This document shows, piece by piece, positions 24,801 through 37,700 of a DNA stretch of 64,000 nucleotides. The position numbers and the translations under genes are program-made. A model generated the notes under the pieces. It searched no databases, had not been told where the DNA came from, and saw nothing but the letters and a program-made list of their open reading frames with translations. Position 1 is the first letter of the stretch. Every line of letters begins with the position of its first letter. Source of the stretch: Aphrophora alni (Eukaryota; Arthropoda; Insecta; Hemiptera; Aphrophoridae); assembly GCA_963513935.1 (NCBI GenBank), contig OY740776.1, positions 7,718,724 to 7,782,723 of the forward strand, in the 5' to 3' direction.

Positions 24801-27800
24801 ATAATAAAGTAAAAATTATGTTTTATACTATTATTATTATACTGTGCACCTTTGTTTCAATAAAATCGAAAAGTACATATTTTTCGCTAAAGATATACGA
24901 TAGTGTTGTTTATTCACACTTATTAGTCATTCATTTTGTAGTAAACATTGTTGATTTTGGACTTTACTAAATTAAATTATACATTGTTTGGTTTCATTTT
25001 TCTTGTAATGAAGTGTAGAATAAAAAATACGTTACGGGTTTTATTTTAAAATATCAAATTAAATAAATGAAAGTTAGATCAAGTGAAGCACAGTAGGTGA
25101 CTCATGCGGGTGGCTCACGACAGGTACCGGCCAGGCTTAATACCAATGACTACATAAATACTATAAGACACCACATGGCCATGTTAAATAGTCTACGCTT
25201 TACGGGTGCTGTTCGTCACAAGTTTGACACACAGCTATCAGAAAGCGCTAGCAGCAGGTGCTTGACTGTACGCATCCCACTTGGTTGAGACTGTACAACT
25301 GTTGACCTCTCTCTCACAAACCTTCTCACTTACTTCCGTCAGCATAGTCAGTGTTGTCAGTTCGTGCGCTGAGATAAGCGATTCTCGACCTTCCCTTGCA
25401 TCTCTGGTCCCATATGTGGCATCAGTGCGTTTTCTCTTACTCGCCTGAAACATTGTTTGACCGTAGAGCCACCTAGCGCCAGTCACATCAACTTCAGATT
25501 CTCTAGCAGAGCGACAGCTCCACACCCTAGCGGGTATTGGACAACTCAAGAATAAGCGTAGAATATTTAACATGGCCATGTCGTGTCTTATAGTATTTAT
25601 GTAGTCATTGCTATAAGACACGACATGGCCATGTTAAATATTCTACGCTTATTCTTGAGTTGACCAATACCCGCTAGGGTGTGGAGCTGTCGCTCTGCTA
25701 GAAGTTGATGTGACTGGCGCTAGGTGGCTCTACGGTCAAACAATGTTTCAGTTGCGCACTGATGCCACATATGGGACCAGAGATGCGAGGGAAGGTCGAG
25801 AATCGCTTATCTCAGCGCACGAACTGACAACACTGACTATGCTGTGTCAACAGTTGTACAGTCTCAACCAAGTGGGATGCGTACAGTCAAGCACCTGCTG
25901 CTAGCGCTTTCTGATAGCTGTGTGTCAAACTTGTGACGAACAGCACCCGTAAAGCGTAGACTATTTCCCTATCCTATGTCGTGTCTTATAGTATTTATGT
26001 AGTCATTGTTAATACTCTGCTCACCTGTGATGTTATATGTTATTTCCGACGGTTTTAGGCCCCCCCCCTAATATTTGATTAACACGTAGCCCAGTTTATT
26101 ATATATCTAACTTAACCTAACCAACTTGTCATTATCACAACACATAACTTAATGATTTAAAATCTGAAAGATTCTATATTTATACTATAGATGTCAGAGA
26201 CATAGAGATTTACTCGTTGTATTGTTTCGGGTTATAGTGACAAAGCTGTTGACTCTAAAAAAAAAAAAAATATATGTGTATAAGACAAAGCCGGAAAAAT
26301 AACTTTTTATGCATTTTTTTAACTATACAGGGTGTCCAAAAAGTATCATAACACCCGGGGTTATATTTTTTAAAACTATTTGCAGATTAAGCAATAAAAC
26401 GTTCAATACTGTACCTTAAAATCTACTTTTTGAAGCAGCTATCAATAAGTTGCTTATATGGAGGTCCCGCAGGGAGTGAGAAGAAAATCTTAAATGAGGT
26501 TGAGTTTTACATCATATTAAAGTTCTCTGTTGGGAGAATACAATGCTGCAAATCCGATCTCAAAAGGTTCACCCTATACAAAATGTTTAAAGTTACAATT
26601 TTGGGTTTGTTGCAAAAAAAAAAAAATATAATAAAATAACTTTTTATGCATTTTTGAACTATACAGGGTGTCCAATAAGTATCAGAACCCCCGGGGTTAT
26701 ATTTTTTGAAACTTGTATTTGCAGATTAAGCAATAAAACTTAGCACGTTCAATACTGTACCTTAAAATCTACTTTTTGAAGCAACTATCAATAAGTTGCT
26801 TATATGGAGGTCCCGCAGGGAGTGAGAAGAAAATCTTAAATGAGGTTGAGTTTTACATCATATTAAAGTTCTCTGTTGGGAGAATACAATGCTGCAAATC
26901 AAATCTCAAAAGGTTCACCCTTTACAAAATGTTTAAAGTTACAATGTTGGGTTCGTTGAAAATGGTTTAATTTTCTTTCTTGGTATGAGTTACACAAGGA
27001 AAATCCCGACAATCCACACTGGATGTAAGGTACAATGTTTCTGGATAGTGAGTGAGTTTTCACCTCCAGTGGGAACCGTCTACGAGGAGGTCGGAGAAAT
27101 ATTTTAATGTAAGCTTAGACCAACTTAGCTGCACCAAATTAAAGTGCTATTTGTGTAAAACATTTTACAGTGAACTACATAAAAAAAAAAAAAAACGTGG
27201 CAGACGTCAATTTTAAATTTTGAATGTTTGGTCTGGATTTAAAATCTACATTGAATATTGCACTTTATCAAGGATATCACGTATATTGTCTCAGGTATAA
27301 CTGGCCTGGATCTCCCCCAACAAAATGAAAGTTTATCGCTTAATCTGCAATGGTTAAAAAACTATAAACGCCGTTGTGATTTTGGAGAGTTTGTATGTGG
27401 TACCTAATAATTTTGGCACACCCTGTAGATAGAGGAGATCAATTCCTACAAAATAATGTTTGCATCATGTCCCTACCTAAACAAGAACCAAAGATATTAA
27501 AGCAAAACTGTTATTTTTTAACGCCAAATCATTTTTAGCCCTTTGTGTTTAGCCTCAAGCTGTAGTAAAGTTATGAGACACCCTGTGTGTATAGGGATAC
27601 ATTCCACCTGTCTGGCGGTCGCTCTCACCCTAAATCTTTTTTTTTGTTTTGGATCCTGTTTGTAGGACAGCCACCCTCTTTTAATTTCAAGGACGGAGGT
27701 CCGATTTAATGACGTCACAGACTGTAGTAGATGTACGGGATAGAACTTTCAGCCGGCGTAAAGTAACAGTGAATTAGACTATCGACAAAAATCACAGTTT

Positions 27801-30800
27801 TAAAGCGTGATTAACAGTGATTTTTACACTATTACTAATAAATTTTAATAGCCACGCATTTTAGCCTATAATTTTGTTCCCTTGTAGTAGTACACATAAA
27901 AACATCTCGGATATAATCGTCCGTGAGTTGATGGGCGTCGTGGAACTTATCCAGCCCTATTATACAATGCGCTACCCAAAGATTGGGCTTTTTAGGAAAT
28001 GTTATATTGTTATTTATCCAGTAGAGCAGGTTTGTTTCACATTCTTTCTGTTACTGGTAAAATACTGTCCTTAATACAAACAACGTTACAGCTGTTCTGT
28101 CGGGTCAGGTTCTGTCTGTTCTATTTAAAATTGTTTACGAGTGGCTGAACATACCCACCCATAATAGTCCAAATGTCCATAACCTAACCTCACCTAAACT
28201 AACCTAACTTAACCTAAACTAACCTATCCTAACCTAACCTAACCGTTTCAGCTGTTCTGTCGGGTCAGGTTCTGTCTGTTCTATTTAAAATTGTTTACGA
28301 GTGGCTGAACATACCCACCCATAATAGTCCAAAGGTCCATAACCTAAACTAACCTAACCTAACCTCACCTCAAGCTAACCTAACCTCACCTAACCTAAAC
28401 TAACCTAACCTAACCGTTTCAGCTGTTCTGTCGGGTCAGGTTCTGTCTGTTCTATTTAAAATTGTTTACGAGTGGCTGAACATACCCACCCATAATAGTC
28501 CAAAGGTCCATAACCTAAACTAACCTAACCTAACCTCACCTAACCTAACCTAACCGAATCTCACCTAACCTAACTTAACCTAACCTAACCTAACCTGACC
28601 TAACCTAACCGTTTCAGCTGTTCTGTCGGGTCAGGTTCTCTCTGTTCTATTTAAAATTGTTTACGAGTGGCTGAACATACCTACCCATAATAGTCCAAAC
28701 GTCCATAACCTAACCTAACCTCACCTAAGCTAACCTAACCTAACCTAACCTCACCTAACCTCACCTAACCTAACCTAACCTAACCTAACATAAAGGTGTT
28801 TTATCCAGTAGAGCAGGTTCGTTTCACATTCTTTCTGTTACTGGTAAAATACTGTCCTTAATACAAACAACGTTTCAGCTGTTCTGTCGGGTCTGGTTCT
28901 GTCTGTTCTATTTAAAATTGTTTACGAGTGGCTGAACATACCCACCCATAATAGTCCAAAGGTCCATAACCTAAACTAACCTAACCTAACCTCACCTCAC
29001 CTAACCTAACCTAACATAACCTAAACTAACCTATCCTAACCTAACCTAACCGTTTCAGCTGTTCTGTCGGGTCAGGTTCTGTCTGTTCTATTTAAAATTG
29101 TTTACGAGTGGCTGAACATACCCACCCATAATAGTCCAAAGGTCCATAACCTAAACTAACCTAACCTAACCTCACCTCAAGCTAACCTAACCTCACCTAA
29201 CCTAAACTAACCTAACCTAACCGTTTCAGCTGTTCTGTCGGGTCAGGTTCTGTCTGTTCTATTTAAAATTGTTTACGAGTGGCTGAACATACCCACCCAT
29301 AATAGTCCAAAGGTCCATAACCTAAACTAACCTAACCTAACCTCACCTAACCTAACCTAACCGAATCTCACCTAACCTAACTTAACCTAACCTAACCTAA
29401 CCTGACCTAACCTAACCGTTTCAGCTGTTCTGTCGGGTCAGGTTCTCTCTGTTCTATTTAAAATTGTTTACGAGTGGCTGAACATACCCACCCATAATAG
29501 TCCAAAGGTCCATAACCTAAACTAACCTCACCTAACCTAACCTAACCTCACCTAACCTAATATAACCTAACCTAAACTAACCTCACCTAACCTAAACTAA
29601 CCTAACCTAAACTAACCTCACCTAACCTAAACTAACCTCACCTAACCTAACCTAATCTCACCGAACCTAACCTAACCTAAACTAACCTCACCTAACCTAA
29701 ACTAACCTCACCTAACCTAACCTAACCTCACATAACCTAACCTAAACTAACCTCACCTAACCTAACCTAACCTAAACTAACCTCACCTAACCTAAACTAA
29801 CCTCACCTAACCTAACCTAACTTAAACTAACCTCACCTAACCTAAACTAACCTCACCTAACCTAACCTAACCTAAACTAACCTCACCTAACCTAAACTAA
29901 CCTCACCTAACCTAACCTAAACTAACCTCACCTAACCTAACCTCACCTCACGTAACCTAACCGAACCTAACCTAAACTAACCTAACCTAACATAACCTAG
30001 CTAACCTAACCTAACCAATATCCCAAACAGTATGTAAAAGCAAATTAAACACAGTTAATAGCATATTATCAAAATACATTATTTATAATAAAAGGGAATT
30101 CAATTTATTTTTATTCCTTCCACATATTTTATAACAGTTACGCCGATGTTTTTATTTTATTTATTTAAAAAAAAAAATTTTATATATTTTTTTTTACCGA
30201 TAACACACGAAACTACATTTTTGGAGAGATGTAGACCAATAAAAAATATGTTTTGTGTCGTTCCTTAGCGGCTACACATATCCAGAGCAAAATTTGATCG
30301 AAATCGTTGTAGCCGATTTTGAAAAAAGTCCCGAATTACGACCAAAATATACCTACATAGGTCTACTAAATTTGATTAAAATCTGTTGACGCATTGGAGT
30401 GCTCTTGTATTAAAACCACACAACTTTGTAGGGTTATGCAACTCTAACGTATATTAATTTCTTCGTCAAATAAACATACACATTAGTAATCAGAATAACT
30501 TCTAGTTTTATTTGATACTCTACATGTAATATTTTCAAAAATAAAATTTGTGGATAGTTTTTGCCTGTTAACAATATCGGTCATTTTGTGTTTTTACAAA
30601 AACAAACATATCTTTGGAATTATATAAAATATAGAGTGAATATTTGGTAAACCTATTTACTTAACCTTTTACCAGTATCTCAGAAAAGCTAGAGTTTATT
30701 TTGTATAGATTCAAAATGGCGTACGTATAAAATGTTTATAACCACTAACAATATTTACAAGAAATGAAAGATTTTTCTCTTTTAACGAAAAATCAAATGC

Positions 30801-33498
30801 TTTTTTTTCCCTGTAGTTTGGTAAACCGAGTTTTCGGGAAAAAAAAAATTAAAAAACATATTTTCTTGCTAGTTGTCTGCAACCTCACCTAAGATAGCCT
30901 AAACTAAAATATTATGTAATTATTATAAATGTTGATAATAACATTATAATCCATTGTTCAGAAAGTTATAAAAATACCATTGTTTATCCTTCCTAATAGC
31001 TCAGTTATCCTTTGACCTACAGAAAACTAAAATAAACCTTTTTGATTTTCATTAAAAAAAGGAATGTAAATATTTTGTAATTATCGAGATATTTTTACAT
31101 TACATTTTTTTTTTTTTTTTTTTTTTTTTTTATCATTTGCAATTTTGAAGATATATAAAATGAAATATTGAATTTCCGGTAAACTCGTAAAGGAAATTCA
31201 GTTATGGTTTGGTTGGTGTAGCTGGTGTATCACTGAAGAGGACGACCTTGTCGTTGAAACGCGTCTGATACTTAGGCGTATTTTTTTTTTTTTATAAGAA
31301 TTGTGTTCTGTGTGTTTGTTATACTGTACTGGTAAAGGGTTTAAATGCCTATACCAAATCTCCACTCAATATCTTATTGTATGACCGACAGAGAGAAAAC
31401 AAAGCGTCCGGATCTATTTTTTATATAAACTTTTTTTTTTATAATTTTTACTTTTATTGTTGAATCACTCTGTATACAAAGACTGAAATATATCGTCTTG
31501 TCTGTGTAGACTGACAGACGGACATACGCGTGAAATTGGTTTTATCCACAAATCCTTAAAAAACACATTTTTCTCAGGAGACCTCATAACGGATAATATA
31601 TCCACAAAAAAACTCAACTTTGATTGTTTTGATCCAACACCAAAACTAACCCAACTCTCTGTTGTACCACGTCCATGGTTATTCAATCATAATTTGCTTT
31701 CTGTGATTTGAAAATCTTAACATCGTGTCGTCATGGCTCTTAGAAGTGTCGACCAATCAGTGCAGAGTGATAGATATACTGTATCAAAGCCTGGCGTTGA
31801 TACCAAACAGTCCAAAGGTTGCAGTGTTACATTAAGTATGCAAGTCGTATAGACACACTTAGATATGCAAGTGTTTCTAAATGGGAAGGACATGCTTTAG
31901 GTGTGTACAAAGTTATTTCTATATTACTTCCGCTATAAGCTAGTCAGCACTTGCATCTGTTGATATAAAGTAAAACATAATCTTAGGTTCTGGCTGTTCT
32001 ATTTATGTGAATAGAAAAATTGTTTTACGAGTGGCTGAACAGACGTATCCAAAAGGTTTGAAACTAAACAAATATCACAAACAGTATGTAAAAGCAAATG
32101 TCACACAATTGGTTGCGTGGAACATTGGTTGCGTGGAACATTGGTTGCGTGGAACATTGGTTGCATTTATACAAAACTTGCTGATGGGCTCAGTTTGACC
32201 TGGGGATAGTTAAGATAGTTTTATTTGGAAATAATTTGTTTAACACAACCCTAATGGTGGTGCTATGGAAATAAATTATGCCCAAATACTAAACGCACCA
32301 ATTTTGATCAAAAACGACCCATAAATAACAAATATATACTTGTTTTAGGGGTTAAATACCCTTGGAGTGGAACATTTTCAAAACTCTACCTTAGTACAGG
32401 TCTACAGACTTACACTAAACCATGTTAAAAAATTCATAGCTCTAGGTTTCTTGGATCCAGAGATATGCTTTAGGGGTAAAAAAAACCCTTGGAGTGGAAC
32501 ATTTTCAAAACTCTTTCTTAGTACAGGTCTACAGACCTACCCCAAACCAAGTTTAAAAATTCATAGCTCTAGGTTTCTTGGATCCAGAGATATGCTTTAG
32601 GGTTAAAAAACACCCTTGGAGTGGAACATTTTCAAAACTTTTAATTAGTACGCGTCTATAGACCTACCCCAAACCATGTTAAAAAATTCATAGCTCTAGG
32701 CTTCTTGGATCCATAGATATGCTTTAGGGTTAAAAAACACCCTTGGAGTGGAACATTTTCAAAACTTTTAATTAGTACGCGTCTATAGACCTACCCCAAA
32801 CCATGTTAAAAAAATGCATAGCTCTAGGTTTCTTGGATCCAGAGATATGCTTTAGGGGTAAAAAAACCCTTGGAGTGGAACTTTTGCAAAACTCTTTCTT
32901 AGTACAGGTCTACAGACCTACCCTAAACCATGTTAAAAAATTCATAGCTCTAGGCTTCTTGGATCCATAGATATGATATAGGGGTAAAAAACACCCTTTG
33001 AGTGGAACATTTCCTAAACCCTTTCTTAATACAGGTCTACATACCTACCCCAAACCAAGTTAAAAAATGCATAGCTCTAGGCTTCTTGGATCCAGAGATA
33101 TGCTTTAGGGGTAAAAAACACCCTTGGAGTGGAAATTTTGCAAAACTCTTTCTTAGTACAGGTCTACAGACCTACCCCAAACCATGTTAAAAAATTCATC
33201 AGCTCTAGGCTTCTTGGATACAGAGATATACTTTAGGGGTAAAAAACACCCTTGGAGTGGAACTTTTGCAAAACTCTTTCTTAGTACGCCTCTACAGACC
33301 TACCTCAAACCATGTAAAATAATTCATCAGTTCTAGGCTTCTTGGATACAGAGATGTGCTTTAGGGTTAAAAAAACCCTTGGAGTGGAACTTTTGCAAAA
33401 CTCTTTCTTAGTTAACAGGTCTACAGACCTACCCCAAACCATGTTAAAAAATGCATAGCTCTAGGCTTCTTGGATCCAGAGATTTCGTGATAGTAAGT

Positions 33499-33531
<33 letters not shown>

Positions 33532-36511
33532 GATTTCTTTTTAAAATATCCCTTATTTAAATTCATTTGAATCTCAACTCCCGTTATATTTTATTTTAAT
33601 TCCTTGAACATACTTTACAAATTCCACATAAAGATAAGGTTAAGAAACGTTTTTTTTTTTTCAAGCCTTCGTGATCGGAACGTAGCATTCTGGTTTTACA
33701 CGAATGCATACAAAATATTTAAGCCAAACTCCTCTGGTTATCAAACCGATCTTTCCAACAACAAGTCATTATTTCTATTTAAAACTCATGCTTTAATGTA
33801 CTTCCGTAGCCCACGCAGCTAACTGTCTGGAATTGTGATAAGGATTGAAATAGTTCCCATAATCAGAGGTCACAAAGGTCAAATTAGGGGACAGAGATAT
33901 ACGGCGTACACTGCAAGTTCACACAATATAAATTCACACAATATAAATTCACACAATATTAGGGGCAGAGGAATCAGCTGACCTCTGATATTTGACTGAT
34001 TGGGTCAGTCATTAAATATTTGATTGATGTTTAAAATTATGTGAATATCAACACGTTTTGTTATGACGAATTCTGGATAAACTATGACGAATTAAATAAG
34101 CGATAATAAAGGATGCACACACTTTCTCACTAAAGAAAACTTTATAAAACTGTTCGTAACAGAAAATGTCAGTTCTGTTGAACTATGGTAAAAAGAAAAT
34201 ATACGTCCTAACCTAACCTAACCTAACCTAACCTAACCTCACCTAACCTAACCTAACCTAACCTAACCTAACCATGCTTCGCTTGTTTAAGGCGAAAAAC
34301 CTTTCGGTTATCATCGTCTTATATAAAAAAAGGGAGTGAGAACAACATAAAATAAAGACCCTCGGGAGGAATGGAGGATTGCGATCCCACGATGCCTGCA
34401 CAGCCCCCTCCCCCCCAAAATGTTGACCCTTTCCCAACCCCTGTCCAAGGGGAGTGAAGTAGACAAGTATCCCGGCATCGTAATCCTTGATTCCTCCGTT
34501 TAGGTTAGGTAAGTACTATAATGGTGGTGTGGGTTTTTTGAGGCAGGGACAAAGGGAGGTGAAAAACCAAAATGGGTGAAAAAGGGTTAAAATATTGGGG
34601 GAGGGAAACTTTTGGCGGAAGTGGTAGAAGGATTGTTTTGGGTGAAGGGGACGGAAAAATCAAAATGGGGTGGAAAAGGGTCAAAATTTTGGGGGAGAAG
34701 GCTGTGGAGGTATCGTGATCTAGAAACTCGATGGCGACGTAACTAAACGAACTTTATTGCTCACCTTCAATCAAAGGTCACCGAGTCCCAAAGGAAACAC
34801 GCGTAACATTGATTTTTTTTTTTTTCAAATTTGGTATGAGATTAATTTTTGGGCCTATTTCGGTATTTCTCCCCCTTTTTTGATTACTTACTCAAAATTT
34901 GATTTTAGTAGTTTAGAAAAAAAAATTACGATTTTTTGAAATGTCAAACGATTTCGATCAAATTTTTGCTCAAGTGTAGCCTCTAAATTCATAAAGAAAA
35001 ATAATATTGGTCACATTTCTTTAAAAAATCCGGTTCGTGAGTTATCGGTAGAAAAAAAGAAAACATTCAAAATATGTAGTTTCTCAAAAAGAGCTCAACA
35101 GATTACAGTGAAATTTTAGTGAAATGTGACGATTTATGACCTGTTCGATCTTAATCAAACATTATTTTCTCTGAGGAACTGTATATAGCAAAGCGAAGTA
35201 AATCTAAACCGTTATTTCAATATATAAAATATTTCTTGAGAGTGTCGTCGCCGTTTCATTTTCACTGACAACTACCGGACAAATATTTTTGGGGATAATA
35301 TATTAGGTTTTCCTTTGTTTTTATTTGATTTTGTCTGGTTGAGCGAGAAAGTGAGTGCAATATTTTTGCTTCAAAATCACAATCACTTATTAACAATATT
35401 TCACACTTTTAAGAGTGAACAATGGACAATCATTTAAATCACTGTGATTGATAGTAATCACGTTCACTATAAAATCACCGTTCCATCATTTAAATAGCAA
35501 GGTCTTGCTACGTAAAGTGCTAATTGTTGTCGTGTTTTGGGTTGTCACAAGAACATGGACTTGCTTTTACTGCCTTATGTCCTACTGATCGTTTTGCAGA
35601 AACTATCTCGCTCACTCATTCCGAAAACTAAAAACTGATCCGTCGACTCCATTTTAGATATAATCGAAAAGACATGTCTTACAACCGAATTGAACCCGAG
35701 CAAAGTTAGTCCAATATTTTTGCTGAGTTTATTTCTTGTATCAAAGCCAAGTGTTGATAAACCCAACCATACAAGCACTCTTATTGTTATCTCAGGAATG
35801 CCAACTTTGCAGATTTAAAAACAGAGTTATAATCAAACTAAGCAGTTCTGTCTACCGTTGGTTAGACACATGTGTTCTACTACTATACAACATCCACTTC
35901 CTGCAATTACCCTGACTACATCTACATATATAATTACCAACTTTCTATACTCGTTATCAAAGATGTATTCACACTTCGATTTTTAAATGATTATTTTACA
36001 TTTTATTATCCCGCATTTTTTTAACAGGGTATTTTAGTTTTCAGGTTTTAAAAATGTAATTTAAAGTTTTTTTTTTTTTGGTAATTATATAGCAGAGTAG
36101 CCTCACTTCAAAATCAATTTTTAAAGGTTTTATTCGTCAAATAAATGTTGGAAAAATATTTTATTATCGAAAAAAAAATGTCGGAAAGATGATTAATTAA
36201 TATAATTACACAAGAAAATCTTAATCAGAGTCAAATTCTGCTGCAAATTCAGTAGAAGAGGAATTTATTGAATTTAAATGTATTTCGCTCGTAATTCGCC
36301 ATAAATGATGAAAACGAGTATTATACTCATTGTACTTTCTCTTAAACATAAATTCGGCTATATGGTCATGGAAATGTTGTTTTGAATTTCCATATCGCGG
36401 CACATTTCCTCGCACCTCCCTCCATTGACGTTCAATTGTCTGCGTATGTGCTTCAGTGTACGCATATGTAGGGCTGTATTATTATATGTCACGAAAGGTT
36501 TGGCCAGGTTG

Positions 36512-36553
<42 letters not shown>

Positions 36554-37665
36554 CCACCTGGCCAAACCTTCCGTACGTTTATTGAAGTGAATGTCATGAG
36601 TATGAAAGATAACACAGAGTTAATTTTTTCACGAAAAAACTACTTGTGTAATTGTATTATTGTATTATGTAATCATCTTTCCGACACTTTTTTTTCGATA
36701 GTAAAATATTTTTCCAACATTTATTTGACGAATAAAACCCATAAAAATTGATTTTGAAGTGAGGCTACTATGCTATATAATTACCGTTTTTTTTTAAACA
36801 CAGCTTTTCGTTTTCACACCGAACCGGGAACCAAATCCATAAACAGAAAAAAAAGAAAAAAAAAACATTTAAATACAAATTGAATAAGAATTTGTCCATT
36901 AACACTGCCGTTCTTTCGCCAAATTCTTGAGACCAACAGAAGCATCAGATTAGCCAAAACTAAAGCGTACAATTTGTCGCAGAAAATAATTTATCTGTCT
37001 TGGAATAACTTAAGTCGATCTTTTAGGTTTCGTAGGTAAAACGCGTGGTGTCCATCTGTTTGTATATCGCAATCAGCCTACACAGACAATATATTTCAAA
37101 CTTTGTATTATTCAAGAACAATTTAATATGCTCAGACATTGATACCGTTTTAAATTGAAGGTACAATGATTACTACAGACCCTGTGAACCATACTTTGAA
37201 GAGAAATACATCGTACTAAGAATTACTGGCTCAATTACGCCTTGCTGGCAAGAAATATAATGGATTAATATTGCAGAAAGACAACTGTAGCTTTAAACCC
37301 CCAATGAAATCTGCCCAATCTGCGTAACAGGAAATGACTCACCTTTTGTTGGAATGTGAAGGGTGTAATCTTTTTAGATGTAAAAATTTGAACAATTACA
37401 ATTCTGTGAAATATTTATATAATATGGAGACAATCTTAACCTCAAAATCAGTAGGCCTACATGTCATGGAAAATATCTACCTTTTTGTCTAAAACTTGGA
37501 AAATCTATTTTAAATTTAATGTAATAAATTAGTTTGTTAAACTATCTTCAAACAACTAACTCGTTTGTAAATGTACTGATATTATTGTAGTTCGTATAAT
37601 TTGGTGTTACTTCGATTCCTAAAATTGTGTTACGTGTTATAATGGTATAAAAATATTTTTGTAAG

Positions 37666-37700
<35 letters not shown>

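Noticed and set aside
24713..24970. 85-codon frame inside a fold-back
   Set aside because: Very AT-rich (Ile, Tyr, Asn, Lys) and central in a non-coding inverted repeat.
26430..26970. Two similar frames (MKQLSISCLYGG…) as paralogous genes
   Set aside because: They come from a 346-bp tandem duplication inside a TIR element; no independent coding signal.
28013..30015. True telomere or chromosome end
   Set aside because: Complex DNA and an exon of the same gene lie on both sides; variants and spacers are typical of interstitial arrays.
32367..33190. Similar 62-77 codon frames as a gene family
   Set aside because: They are readings of the 127-bp satellite.
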